The notes under the pieces are model-generated. The model had not been told where the DNA came from, searched no databases, and saw only the letters and a list, made by a program, of their open reading frames with translations. This document shows, in pieces, positions 37,351-46,683 of a stretch of 64,000 nt of DNA. Source of the DNA: an uncultured Pseudomonadales bacterium. Lineage in GTDB: Bacteria; Pseudomonadota; Gammaproteobacteria; Pseudomonadales; Pseudohongiellaceae. The translations under genes and the position numbers were made by a program. The stretch covers positions 1 through 64,000 of the forward strand of contig CAJQHM010000060.1 in NCBI GenBank assembly GCA_905478195.1, read 5' to 3'. How positions within the stretch are numbered: the first letter of the stretch is position 1; each line of letters starts with the position of its first letter.

Positions 37351-37681
37351 TTCAATAATCCTGTCTTAGATGGAACAAATAATGGGTTTTTGACGTCTAA
37401 TGTTCTGTGTTCATGGTTTTGCAACGTCTAGAAGGCCTTAGCCAACTTCGCGTCAGTGAGGCTATTAAACAAAAGACTTATTGCCTCGAGAGGCGCGGAA
37501 AAAGGCTATGTGGTGATTAAATATGGCAGAATCATGGCAATCGCTGCAGAGTGAGATTTGTAGCTGCGTTTACTACAGCAATTCCGGTATAGTCGCCCCA
37601 AATCCTTTGCCAACAACGACTTACAGCGCGGGTGCCAGAGTCGAGAGAGCGAGATCTAATAATTGAGAGATAGAGAAACTA
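37351..37681. other. Divergent pdsO / pdsR-pdsS promoter region
   Basis: About 330 bases without a supported gene. Promoters for both directions must lie here, and PdsR probably binds within. I see no convincing repeat or operator. The last 15 bases before pdsR carry GAGATAGAG as a weak ribosome-binding site. Confidence 0.4.
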
Positions 37682-38389
37682 ATGAGTAGACGCATAGCCA
37701 TAGTCGAGGACGAAGCTGCAATTCGCGAGAACTATGCTGACGTGCTGCGCAAGCAGGGCTACGAAGTGCAAACCTTTGCCAATCGAAAGGACGCGATGGC
37801 GGCATTCGATATTCGTCTTCCGAACCTGGCAATAATCGATATTGGCCTGGAAAATGAGATAGATGGCGGATTTACCCTCTGCCAGGCATTGCGCTCACTT
37901 TCAGACACGCTACCGATTATTTTTCTGACGGCACGGGATAACGATTTTGATACGGTAAGTGGCCTGCGTATGGGTGCAGACGATTATCTAACTAAAGATA
38001 TTAGTCTGCCTCACCTCACCGCACGCATAGCAGCACTGTTTCGCCGACTAGATGTAATCGATCAACCCCCGACACCGGAAAGCCTGCTGCATCGAGGCAA
38101 GCTTACTCTGGATATAGGGCGTCTTACTATCCAGTGGGACGGCCAGCCAGTGGCACTGACAGTAACCGAATTCTGGATGGTGCACGCTCTGGCAAAATAT
38201 CCCGGCCATGTTAAGAGTCGCCAGGTCCTTATGCAGGAATCGAAAATCTTTGTCGACGGCAGCACGATAACGTCACACGTCAAAAGAATTCGCAAAAAAT
38301 TTATTCAGATAGATGAAGAATTTGACTGCATAGAGACTGTCTATGGAATGGGCTATCGCTGGAATATTACACCGGAAACAGCCAATTAA
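37682..38389 (+). CDS. pdsR: OmpR-family response regulator of the dedicated sortase system (PdsR)
   Basis: 235 residues. The receiver domain (1-120) has acidic IVEDE, phospho-acceptor Asp53 in LAIIDIG, Thr83 in FLTARD and Lys105 in YLTKDI. The C-terminal winged helix (about 135-230) reads LTVTEFWMVHALAKYPGHVKSR, then TITSHVKRIRKKF and a VYGMGYRW wing. The unusual WMVHALAKYPGHVKSRQVLM segment agrees with the dedicated-sortase response regulator family. The kinase gene follows after 6 bp. Confidence 0.85.
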   Translation: MSRRIAIVEDEAAIRENYADVLRKQGYEVQTFANRKDAMAAFDIRLPNLAIIDIGLENEIDGGFTLCQALRSLSDTLPIIFLTARDNDFDTVSGLRMGADDYLTKDISLPHLTARIAALFRRLDVIDQPPTPESLLHRGKLTLDIGRLTIQWDGQPVALTVTEFWMVHALAKYPGHVKSRQVLMQESKIFVDGSTITSHVKRIRKKFIQIDEEFDCIETVYGMGYRWNITPETAN

Positions 38390-38395
38390 ATTTCT

Positions 38396-40579
38396 ATGAG
38401 CCTTTCATTCAGAAATCCTTTTGGGATTCGATTCAAGTTGGTATTTCTCTCCAGTTTTCTGCTGGTAATACCCTGGCTCGGCTATCAATATATTTTGGAA
38501 ATGGAACAAGTCTTGCGGCGTGGGCAAGAACAAACCGTTCTCGGTACTGCACAGGCCTTGGCGACAGCCCTGAATGAGAGGCCGGAGCTTTTCAACGAAG
38601 GCAGTTATACACCTGCCAGGCGTAGCGAAGATCTTTACGTCTATCCAATATTTTCTGCACTCTCTCTAGATGATGATTCCCTGGTCGATTGGGGTGAATA
38701 TCAGCAGTACGAAGTTATGTTCGGCGAAAAAGATCAAACGCGAACAGAGCTAAATCCATCACGGTACTATGGGGCAGATGAGACGCTTAGCTTTCGGAAT
38801 ATGGTAGGCGAGCACAATGGATCGTTGTATGCCTATTTTAAAGTAATAGACGATGAGATTGTCTATAGAAGTCGTGATGCGCTCAGCGTACACCGCAGTG
38901 ATTTCCTGGAAATCACAATGTTGTCGAAAGAAGGGAACGCTATAAATCGCTACGTCGTTGCCCCTCATGAACCCGAGTATCTCTATCCATTTCAGGTGCA
39001 AGATGGGTATAGCAACCCCATCCACGAAGATAGAATCAGCGGCCAGTGGTATGAGTCCAACGAAGGCTATGAAATCGAGCTGCAGATTCCAATGGACATG
39101 TTGGGCGATAGGCTGGGCTTTGCGATCTTCGATGTCGATGATGCGCAGAAGCGTTATGTGGAAACGGTCGTGTCAACCTATAGGGTCGCCGATGCCGAGC
39201 GTCTTGGTTCTCTGCGATTACCAACACCAGAGATCGATAGGATCGTAGCCGGTATGGGCCACAATAATTCCCGTATCCAGGTTGTCGATAGAAGCGGTCG
39301 GGTGCTGCTCTCGGTTGGAGATATTCAATCTGCGACCGGCGTGTTATTGACCGCAGACCCCGATGAGGTGCCTAGCAACAAATATTGGCTATATGTACAG
39401 AATAAGATACTGAACCCCTTGTACTATCAGTTTCTAACGAAGCCCAGCAACGACTTTATCGATGATCTTTACTCCGATGTGAGTCGCGAGGGTGCCCATA
39501 TTAACTCTGCATTGGAAGGAGAGGCAGCAACCCAGTTTCGAACTCTCGCCGATTCCGAGACACGGCTATTAGAGGCAGCACATCCGATTCTTGCCAACGG
39601 CGATATCATGGGTGCGGTTGTGGTCGATCAGAATATGAATGGCTTAAGAACATTTAGAAATCAAGCGATGGAGACTCTGTTCAATACCATGCTTGGTGTG
39701 ATGCTAATTGTAACGCTGGGCTTATTTTTCTCGGCCTCGAGAATCTCTTCACGCATACGCGGGTTACGCAATCAGGCGGAGGACATAATTGACGATACGG
39801 GGCGTGTAAGAAATACGATCGTTGCCACACGCAGTTCGGATGAGATTGGTGATCTGTCGCGTAGCTTCTCCAACATCGTCGAACGGCTGACGCAATATAC
39901 AAACTATCTTGAGAACATGTCCTCCCGTCTGTCTCATGAACTGCGTACGCCAGTGACAGTTGTACGTTCATCTCTCGAGAACCTTGGGCTAACAGCTTCG
40001 AATCATGAGTCTGCCGTCTACATAGAGCGCGCAGAAGAAGGCATTAAGCGCCTGAATCTCATTCTTACGAACATGAGCGAGGCTACGCGGCTAGAACAGA
40101 TGCTGCAGACCTCAGAAAAAGAGAAGATCGATCTAGTCAGAGTATTGCCTGGATGTGTAGAGGGATACAAGCTTGCCTATCCAGAATCCAAGTTCGAGAT
40201 CGATATCAGTGAGCAGCCCATCTATATAAACGGCGTGCCGGAATACATAGCACAATTGTTAGATAAATTGATTGCGAACGCGGTCGAATTTTCTTACCTG
40301 GAGCAGCCGGTGACAATTTTCTGTCGCTCATTGCGCGATCATGCCATCATCAAAGTGTCGAATGCCGGCCCCTATCTACCAGAAAAAATGAAAGACAGAC
40401 TTTTCGAATCTATGATTTCAGTTCGACCTCAGGTGAAGCAAGATCAGCCGCATCTAGGTATGGGATTGCATATTGCGCGGCTTATCACAGAGTTTCATGG
40501 CGGAAAGATTGGTGCAGAGAATCGCCAGGATAGAGAGGGAGTGGTTATTACAGTGGTAGTTCCTCTGTTCTATCGTTAG
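38396..40579 (+). CDS. pdsS: Sensor histidine kinase of the dedicated sortase system (PdsS)
   Basis: 727 residues. TM1 is about 13-32 and TM2 about 430-448, enclosing a large periplasmic domain that contains a carbohydrate-binding-like beta-sandwich (about 80-275: EIELQIPMDMLGDRLGFAIFDVDD). A HAMP domain follows (448-500), then the phospho-acceptor His514 in SRLSHELRTPV, N-box Asn628 in KLIANAVEFS, and G-box GMGLHIARL. The G1 box reads NAGPYLP rather than DxGxG, which I recall as usual in this family. It would phosphorylate PdsR. No ribosome-binding site is seen, so translation is likely coupled to pdsR. Confidence 0.85.
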   Translation: MSLSFRNPFGIRFKLVFLSSFLLVIPWLGYQYILEMEQVLRRGQEQTVLGTAQALATALNERPELFNEGSYTPARRSEDLYVYPIFSALSLDDDSLVDWGEYQQYEVMFGEKDQTRTELNPSRYYGADETLSFRNMVGEHNGSLYAYFKVIDDEIVYRSRDALSVHRSDFLEITMLSKEGNAINRYVVAPHEPEYLYPFQVQDGYSNPIHEDRISGQWYESNEGYEIELQIPMDMLGDRLGFAIFDVDDAQKRYVETVVSTYRVADAERLGSLRLPTPEIDRIVAGMGHNNSRIQVVDRSGRVLLSVGDIQSATGVLLTADPDEVPSNKYWLYVQNKILNPLYYQFLTKPSNDFIDDLYSDVSREGAHINSALEGEAATQFRTLADSETRLLEAAHPILANGDIMGAVVVDQNMNGLRTFRNQAMETLFNTMLGVMLIVTLGLFFSASRISSRIRGLRNQAEDIIDDTGRVRNTIVATRSSDEIGDLSRSFSNIVERLTQYTNYLENMSSRLSHELRTPVTVVRSSLENLGLTASNHESAVYIERAEEGIKRLNLILTNMSEATRLEQMLQTSEKEKIDLVRVLPGCVEGYKLAYPESKFEIDISEQPIYINGVPEYIAQLLDKLIANAVEFSYLEQPVTIFCRSLRDHAIIKVSNAGPYLPEKMKDRLFESMISVRPQVKQDQPHLGMGLHIARLITEFHGGKIGAENRQDREGVVITVVVPLFYR

Positions 40580-40594
40580 CAATGTGACTAGGCT

Positions 40595-41158
40595 CTAGTC
40601 GCCAGTGTAATACTTTGGAGAATTTTCCTTAACGACCGGCGAATCGGTTGACCAGGCATGGCAGGTATTCAGTACCAATGGCCGCTTGTCACTACTACTA
40701 ACATCGGAGTCTGCCTGATTCTTTCTGTGTCTTAGCAGTGGCCAGATAGTTTGCATCGCCACGGTAGCCATGGGAAACAGTAGCTCAGTTAGATGCGTGC
40801 AGCCGTGTACTCCACCCACCTTCATTCGAATCGCCTTGCGCCAGCCTGCGCCCATCTGAATGCCAATCACAGACTTATAGGCAGACGTAATACTAGGGCA
40901 CATCTGGAATGGGCTGTGTTCAGTCACCGCCACCACATCTTGAATTACAAAATTATCATCGATGGTCACCCGTAGTAGCATCTCGTGTAGCGGCTCGCCT
41001 ATGGGAACTTCCCCTCTCCAGTTATTGCTGAACTGATAGGTCTTCTTGTCTGTCATATGGGCTTCGATGTCCCATAGTCCATCTTCTCGCTCATAGCCTC
41101 GATAGTCGATGGCGCGCGTGTGGACATGTTTACGAGGAGTAGATTCGGGCAATGGCAT
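40595..41158 (-). CDS. DUF2889 family protein
   Basis: 187 residues. It starts MPLPESTPRKHVHTRAIDYRG, then has YEREDGLWDIEAHMTDKKTY, EPLHEMLLRVTIDDNFVI and GCTHLTELLFPMATVAMQTI, with conserved cysteines and histidines (MCPSI, GGVHGCTH). This is the DUF2889 family of unknown function, seen in many proteobacteria. It is convergent with pdsS (15-bp gap) and divergent from ppiC. A regulatory or metal-binding role cannot be judged from sequence. Confidence 0.85.
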   Translation of the reverse strand: MPLPESTPRKHVHTRAIDYRGYEREDGLWDIEAHMTDKKTYQFSNNWRGEVPIGEPLHEMLLRVTIDDNFVIQDVVAVTEHSPFQMCPSITSAYKSVIGIQMGAGWRKAIRMKVGGVHGCTHLTELLFPMATVAMQTIWPLLRHRKNQADSDVSSSDKRPLVLNTCHAWSTDSPVVKENSPKYYTGD

Positions 41159-41317
41159 AACAGTACCTTATTTTTCTGGTGGGCTTTGATCGCCGCAATA
41201 TAATCTTTTAATGATCGTGATGACTCGAAAGCGAAGTATAACGTATGAGGGATTTTTTGTGTGCTCTGTCCTGACATATGGGGCATAATGCCAAAGCAGA
41301 TTAAGAGGAGATACCCA

Positions 41318-41599
41318 ATGACTACAGCTAGTGCACGCCACATCCTTGTTCAGACTGAAGACGAATGTAACGCATTGAAAGAGAGAATAAATGCGGGTGA
41401 AGATTTCGCGGATATTGCGAAAGAGCACTCCACTTGCCCCTCGAAGGCACAAGGTGGTGATCTGGGTCAGTTTGGTCCTGGCATGATGGTGAAAGAATTT
41501 GATGAAGTTGTATTCAGTGCCGGTGTAAACACTCTGCAGGGGCCAGTGAAAACGCAATTTGGCTACCACCTGCTGGAAGTAACTAGTCGTGAAGACTAG
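41318..41599 (+). CDS. ppiC: Peptidyl-prolyl cis-trans isomerase, parvulin PpiC
   Basis: 93 residues from ATG 41318, with AAGAGGAG 7 nt upstream. It is a single small parvulin domain: ASARHILVQTEDEC, FADIAKEHSTCPSKAQGGDLGQFGPGMMV and KTQFGYHLLEV. There is no signal peptide, so it acts in the cytoplasm on proline bonds of nascent or folded proteins. Confidence 0.95.
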   Translation: MTTASARHILVQTEDECNALKERINAGEDFADIAKEHSTCPSKAQGGDLGQFGPGMMVKEFDEVVFSAGVNTLQGPVKTQFGYHLLEVTSRED

Positions 41600-41700
41600 C
41601 CAGTAACGCTGCTAATCCACAACCAAGCTAAAAATAGAAGCCACTCTCTATGCAGCTGCGTTTTCAACTTTAATTTATTGAAGACAATGCTGCCCTGCCA

Positions 41701-42321
41701 ATGAGCGAAGAACCAAAAACTTTCGGTGACGATGACGTGGAGGTAATCTCCAGGAATCTCGCTCATGACGGCTTTCTGAGCATCGAACACATTCAGCTGC
41801 GTCACCGTCTCTTTTCAGGCGAATGGAGTGAAGTCTTCAAGCGAGAGTTACAGCTAAAAGACCCCGCCGTCGGTGTGCTGCTATTCGATCCAGCCCTGGA
41901 CAGAATTCTATTCGTACGACAATTCCGCATCGGCATGCTCGGCGAGCAGGGCAGTTCATGGCCACTCGAAATTGTAGCTGGCATGGTCGATCATGGTGAG
42001 CCGCCGGAGCAGGTTGCCCTGCGCGAATCGAAAGAGGAATCGAACTGTGTTCCCACCGAACTCATAAGTATTTGCGAATATTACAATAGCCCGGGCGGCA
42101 GCAATGAGAAGATCACCCTTTTCTGCGGGCGTATCGACAGCAGCAATGCCGGTGGTGTCTTTGGCTTGATGGACGAGCATGAAGACATTGAGGTGCAGCT
42201 ACTAAGCTACGACGATGCCATGGCTATGCTAGAGGATGGCCAGATTGATAATGCCATGAGCATCATCGCGCTGCAGTGGCTGCGGCTGCACCATCAGGAG
42301 CTGTTGGATCGCTGGATTTAG
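41701..42321 (+). CDS. nudF: ADP-ribose pyrophosphatase (Nudix hydrolase NudF)
   Basis: 206 residues, E. coli NudF length. The Nudix box GMVDHGEPPEQVALRESKEE is complete in its REXXEE core, followed by SNC in place of the usual glycine. N-terminal VISRNLAHDGFLSIEHIQLRHRLF and RQFRIG form the dimer/substrate part. It hydrolyses ADP-ribose to AMP and ribose-5-phosphate. It heads the conserved order nudF-yqiB-cpdA-yqiA-parE-parC, though a 257-bp gap separates it from yqiB. Confidence 0.93.
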   Translation: MSEEPKTFGDDDVEVISRNLAHDGFLSIEHIQLRHRLFSGEWSEVFKRELQLKDPAVGVLLFDPALDRILFVRQFRIGMLGEQGSSWPLEIVAGMVDHGEPPEQVALRESKEESNCVPTELISICEYYNSPGGSNEKITLFCGRIDSSNAGGVFGLMDEHEDIEVQLLSYDDAMAMLEDGQIDNAMSIIALQWLRLHHQELLDRWI

Positions 42322-42395
42322 GGCATAATCTCCTATAATTCAGATAGATAGCCCTCTCACAAACGCTATTTAAACATTTGTTGAGCACTTCGGGG

Positions 42396-42426
42396 CCTTT
42401 GCGGGGTCAATTGACTCGCAAAAAGG
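42396..42426. repeat. Imperfect hairpin between nudF and yqiB
   Basis: CCTTTGCGGGGTC and GACTCGCAAAAAGG pair around an AATT loop with bulges. There is no T-run, so it is a weak or Rho-assisted terminator candidate for nudF, or a leader structure for yqiB. The rest of the 257-base gap shows only a TATAAT at 42334-42339 without a good -35. Confidence 0.35.
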
Positions 42427-42578
42427 TCCTAAAACGTTACAATTGGACTTCATTAGGTCTTTGGTCAAGCCGAAGAGCTACTGACCGAGATTAGTTTAAG
42501 CTTTATCAAAATTCAATTAGACAAATAGAAAGAGCGGAGATTTGCCCATCGCAGATCTAATTTAGGCTCTGAGATGAA

Positions 42579-43139
42579 ATGGCAAAGAGTAGTTACAGCG
42601 TAGACCTAATAAAGCAGATGGCCGAATGTGATGCCAACTATATTCGACTGCTTAAATTGGTGCCACACTTACAGGCTTATCGTGATAGATCGTTTGCGGA
42701 GATAGCGCTGCTCGAGAATACCGAGCGTGATAAAGACGCCATAGATGAGATAGAGAATAGCAGCGAGCCTGAAAAATTATTGGAAGGTCTGATCGTTGAA
42801 TTCTGTATTGCCGACGAGACCAGCTTCGGTGAAAAAGTAACCGTAGAAATTGAAATCGTCGAGGCATTTAAGTACACCACAACCTTAGAAATTCGGCAGA
42901 AGCCAGTTCTAAAGAAATGGATGACGAACCCTTCGATGTTGGTTCGTGTTTATCATGATGCGAGTACAGCCGAAGTAGTGTCCTACCAAGGGCACAATAA
43001 TCTTCAGCCCAGATATCCACAGCCGAATGCACAGATGTACCATTCGGATGAAAAAATGCAGGTGAATATGTTTCTCGGTGAGTGGTTGACCCATAGCCTT
43101 AAAGTGGGAAGAAGTACCGAATTGCTAGGCATCACTTAA
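42579..43139 (+). CDS. DUF1249 family protein (YqiB-like)
   Basis: 186 residues. KQMAECDANYIRLLKLVPHLQAY, then VTVEIEIVEAFKYTTTLEIRQ, MLVRVYHDASTAEVVSYQGH and PQPNAQMYHSDEKMQVNMFLGEWL match DUF1249, the family of E. coli YqiB. Function is not established; the position between nudF and cpdA is conserved across gammaproteobacteria. A longer insertion (about 50-78, acidic) is present compared with E. coli. Confidence 0.9.
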   Translation: MAKSSYSVDLIKQMAECDANYIRLLKLVPHLQAYRDRSFAEIALLENTERDKDAIDEIENSSEPEKLLEGLIVEFCIADETSFGEKVTVEIEIVEAFKYTTTLEIRQKPVLKKWMTNPSMLVRVYHDASTAEVVSYQGHNNLQPRYPQPNAQMYHSDEKMQVNMFLGEWLTHSLKVGRSTELLGIT

Positions 43140-43157
43140 AACAAATAATAATTGTCA

Positions 43158-43985
43158 ATGGCAGTCATGACCTCATTGATTACACAGAACCCAATTAAGA
43201 TTACTCAGATTACTGATACTCATCTCTATGGTAAGTCCTCCGGCACCTTATTGGAGATGAATACCAATGAGACGTTGAATCATGTAATTGAATTGGTAAA
43301 GCAAAACGAGAATGAGATTGATCTCGTGCTTGCCACAGGCGACATTACACAAGATGCATCAGACAAAGCCTATCAGAATTTTCTCGATATCGTCGCCACA
43401 TTAAATACCCCTTTCCGTTGGATTCCGGGTAATCATGATAACGCGACTGTCATGGGAAGAATTGCTGAGGGCACCGAGGCTAGCGAGAAGACTGTTCAGT
43501 TAAACAATTGGCTTATTATCTTGCTTGACTCTAGCATCTTGGGACAGGTACATGGAAAGCTAGATAAGACAGAGATAAAGTTTCTTACAAGCGTGTTACG
43601 TGCTGTAGAAAAAGACGACAGCGTTGATCATTGTCTTGTGAGTATGCACCACAATCCAGTGCCTGGAACTTCAGCATGGATGAGAGATATCGGTCTTGAG
43701 AATGGGCAAGAATTTTTCGAAACCATAAAGATGTCTTCGAAAGTCAGGTCTGTAGTCTATGGTCACATCCATCAAGAACTCGATTTTGAACACGAAGGCG
43801 TGCGATGCTTTTGCACACCTTCAACCTGTATACAATTTAAACCGAAAGTCACCAGCTTCTCATTAGATAGAGTGAACCCCGGCTATAGATCCTTGCAGTT
43901 ATATGCAGACGGGAGTATAGATTCAGAAGTTAGTAGAGTATCGGGTGAGATATTCGAAGCTGATTACAATAGCCCCGGCTACTGA
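43158..43985 (+). CDS. cpdA: 3',5'-cyclic-AMP phosphodiesterase CpdA
   Basis: 275 residues from ATG 43158 (a TTG at 43152 and an ATG at 43167 are alternatives; no strong ribosome-binding site discriminates). It is a class III, calcineurin-like metallophosphoesterase: ITDTHLYG, LATGDITQD, PGNHDN, SMHHNPVP and VYGHIHQEL supply the two-metal site. It hydrolyses cAMP and so tunes Crp-dependent regulation. Placement between yqiB and yqiA supports the identification. Confidence 0.92.
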   Translation: MAVMTSLITQNPIKITQITDTHLYGKSSGTLLEMNTNETLNHVIELVKQNENEIDLVLATGDITQDASDKAYQNFLDIVATLNTPFRWIPGNHDNATVMGRIAEGTEASEKTVQLNNWLIILLDSSILGQVHGKLDKTEIKFLTSVLRAVEKDDSVDHCLVSMHHNPVPGTSAWMRDIGLENGQEFFETIKMSSKVRSVVYGHIHQELDFEHEGVRCFCTPSTCIQFKPKVTSFSLDRVNPGYRSLQLYADGSIDSEVSRVSGEIFEADYNSPGY

Positions 43986-44009
43986 CATTCGATAGAGAGT
44001 TAGTAAACT

Positions 44010-44612
44010 TTGCCTGTTAAACCATATGTCCTCTATCTTCATGGATTTTTGAGTTCCCCCCAGTCGATTAAGGCTCAGCAGACCTTGGCCTATTGTCTTG
44101 AGCTTGGCTTAGGAGAAAGAATCGCGATTCCCCAGATGAGCGATGGGCCCGCCCGGACAATAGCGCAACTAAAGGCTCTGGTAGAGGAGCTAAGGCCCGA
44201 TAATCTGGTGTTGATGGGCAGTTCACTAGGCGGATACTACGCCACTTATCTATCGGAGTTCTATCAAGCTCCGGCGGTGCTGATTAATCCTGCCGTGCGG
44301 CCCTACGAGTTATGGGAGTCTCACCTGGGTGAAAAGCACAATTACTACTCAGGCGAGGTGCATGTTGTGACTAGAGAGCACATCGATGAGCTAAGACAGT
44401 TCGATGTGGCTAGCCTCTCAAATCCGTCGAATTTTCAAGTCTTCCTGCAGACCGGAGACGAAACACTGGACTATAGACAGGCGATTGAAAAGTTTCCTGA
44501 CGATCAGTGTGTAGTGCGAGAGAATGGCAGCCATAGCTATGACAATTTCGATCAGGATTTGCCTGCGATGTTTGACTTTTTCCTATCAAGAATTAGCGAA
44601 AATCAGCGATAA
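44010..44612 (+). CDS. yqiA: YqiA-family esterase
   Basis: 200 residues, UPF0227/YqiA alpha/beta hydrolase. Visible: YVLYLHGFLSSPQSIKAQQ, the nucleophile elbow LMGSSLGGYYATYL, LINPAVRPYE, and the end LQTGDETLDYRQA with EDGS-like HS (NGSHSYDNFDQ). The start is a TTG at 44010 with GAGAG about 12 nt upstream; no ATG or GTG occurs in frame nearby. E. coli YqiA hydrolyses short acyl esters. Located directly upstream of parE as in E. coli. Confidence 0.9.
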   Translation: MPVKPYVLYLHGFLSSPQSIKAQQTLAYCLELGLGERIAIPQMSDGPARTIAQLKALVEELRPDNLVLMGSSLGGYYATYLSEFYQAPAVLINPAVRPYELWESHLGEKHNYYSGEVHVVTREHIDELRQFDVASLSNPSNFQVFLQTGDETLDYRQAIEKFPDDQCVVRENGSHSYDNFDQDLPAMFDFFLSRISENQR

Positions 44613-44698
44613 AACACTATTGGATCGCCGAAAAATAAGACGCTTCCCAATACCTCTTCTGGTTTCCATAGAAGCACAAATGTAGTGAGAAAAAATTA

Positions 44699-46621
44699 AT
44701 GAGTAACACCTACAACGCTGATGCCATCGAAGTACTTACCGGCCTGGATCCGGTGAGAAAAAGGCCCGGCATGTACACCGATACAACCCGTCCGAATCAT
44801 CTCGTTCAAGAGGTGATCGATAACAGCGTAGATGAAGCCCTGGCAGGCCACGCGAACCACCTTTCGCTACAGTTGAACAAAGACGGTTCGGTCGAGGTTA
44901 GCGACGATGGTCGAGGTATGCCAGTCGACAAGCACAAGGGCGAGAAAGTCAGTGGTGTCGAACTCATTCTTACCCGTCTTCACGCCGGTGGCAAATTCTC
45001 TAATAAGAACTACCAATACTCTGGGGGATTACACGGAGTTGGGGTCTCGGTTGTAAACGCTCTGTCCAAACATCTGGAAGTGATAGTCAGGCGAGACGGC
45101 AAAGTCTATTCGATGTCATTCAAGAGTGGCGAGAAAGCTACAGAGTTGAAGGTCATCGATACTGTTGGCAAGCGAAACACAGGCACTACAGTCAAGTTTA
45201 TGCCCGATGAAAAGTATTTTGACTCGGCCAAGATTTCGATCATTCGTCTCAAACACGTACTTCGGGCCAAGGCAGTTCTCTGCTCGGGTCTGCGCGTTAG
45301 CTTTGTCGATAACACGGTAAGCGAGGAGAAGTCGCAGAGCGAAGAATGGTGTTTCGAGGACGGCTTGATCGATTACCTAACTCAGGCCACGGAAGACTAT
45401 GAGACTCTGCCTAAGGAACCTTTCTTTGGCTCTGTGCAGGGCAACGACGAGGCCGTAGATTGGGCGATTCAATGGCTACCCGAAGGCGGAGAGATAACAG
45501 GCGAGAGCTATGTAAACCTGATTCCTACACCGCTAGGCGGAACCCATGTCACCGGTCTACGCACGGGCCTGCTCGATTCACTGCGAGAATTCTGTGAGTT
45601 TCGAAATCTGCTACCCCGCGGACTAAAGCTCACCTCGGACGACGTCTGGGATAAATGCTGCTACGTGCTTTCTTCGAAGTTACTGGACCCGCAGTTCTCG
45701 GGTCAAACCAAAGAACGACTGTCCTCACGACAATGTGCCGTGTTTGTTGCCGGCGTAGTCAAAGATTCATTCAGCCTCTGGTTGAACCAGCATACCGACG
45801 AGGCGGAGGCTATTGCCGAGCTCTGTATCAGTAACGCGCAGGTAAGACTCAAGGCTAGTAAACAGGTCGCCCGCAAGAAGATTACGTCTGGCCCGGCCCT
45901 GCCTGGAAAACTGGCCGACTGCTCAACGCAAGATGTTATGTCGGGCGAGCTGTTCCTGGTAGAGGGAGACTCCGCAGGGGGTTCCGCGAAGCAGGCGAGA
46001 GATCGCGAGTTTCAGGCGATACTTCCGCTGCGAGGCAAAATTCTCAATACTTGGGAAGTGGACTCCAACGAGATTCTGGCTTCGCAGACCGTGCACGATG
46101 TGGCCGTCGCACTGGGTGTAGACCCCGGGACAGCCGATATCGAGGGCCTGCGCTATGGCAAGATCTGTATACTCGCCGACGCAGATTCCGATGGACTGCA
46201 CATCGCCACGCTGCTATGTGCTCTATTCGTTAAACACTTCAGACCACTGGTTGAGGGCGGTTTTATCTATGTTGCCATGCCGCCTCTGTTTCGTATCGAC
46301 GTAGGCAAGGAAGTCTTCTACGCACTGGACGAAGATGAGAAGAATGGCATCCTAGATCGAATCGCGGCGGAGAAAAAAACCGCCAAGGTGAATGTGCAGC
46401 GCTTCAAGGGGCTGGGTGAGATGAATCCCTTGCAACTGCGCGAGACAACAATGGCGACAGACACGCGTCGCCTGGTTCAGCTGACGCTGGAAGAAGATCC
46501 AACGGCAAAGAAAAAAACAAGTACATTTCAGATGATGGACTTGTTGCTCGCCAAGGGTCGATCAGCAGACAGAAAAGCCTGGCTGGAAGATAGCGGCAGC
46601 CACGCGGACTTTGCCGAATAA
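44699..46621 (+). CDS. parE: DNA topoisomerase IV subunit B
   Basis: 640 residues. The GHKL ATPase domain has VIDNSVDEAL, DDGRGMPVD and GGLHGVGVSVVNALS; the transducer follows, and the TOPRIM domain has FLVEGDSAGGSAKQARDREFQAILPLRGK, LADADSDGLHI and the C-terminal RFKGLGEMNP. Topoisomerase IV (ParC2ParE2) decatenates daughter chromosomes. The gene precedes parC by 62 bp, so the subunits are likely co-expressed. Confidence 0.96.
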   Translation: MSNTYNADAIEVLTGLDPVRKRPGMYTDTTRPNHLVQEVIDNSVDEALAGHANHLSLQLNKDGSVEVSDDGRGMPVDKHKGEKVSGVELILTRLHAGGKFSNKNYQYSGGLHGVGVSVVNALSKHLEVIVRRDGKVYSMSFKSGEKATELKVIDTVGKRNTGTTVKFMPDEKYFDSAKISIIRLKHVLRAKAVLCSGLRVSFVDNTVSEEKSQSEEWCFEDGLIDYLTQATEDYETLPKEPFFGSVQGNDEAVDWAIQWLPEGGEITGESYVNLIPTPLGGTHVTGLRTGLLDSLREFCEFRNLLPRGLKLTSDDVWDKCCYVLSSKLLDPQFSGQTKERLSSRQCAVFVAGVVKDSFSLWLNQHTDEAEAIAELCISNAQVRLKASKQVARKKITSGPALPGKLADCSTQDVMSGELFLVEGDSAGGSAKQARDREFQAILPLRGKILNTWEVDSNEILASQTVHDVAVALGVDPGTADIEGLRYGKICILADADSDGLHIATLLCALFVKHFRPLVEGGFIYVAMPPLFRIDVGKEVFYALDEDEKNGILDRIAAEKKTAKVNVQRFKGLGEMNPLQLRETTMATDTRRLVQLTLEEDPTAKKKTSTFQMMDLLLAKGRSADRKAWLEDSGSHADFAE

Positions 46622-46683
46622 TAAATTAAGCAAAGTAGTTGCGCCTAAACAAATTTACCGAAGATTAGTAAACCGAGAAGTCA

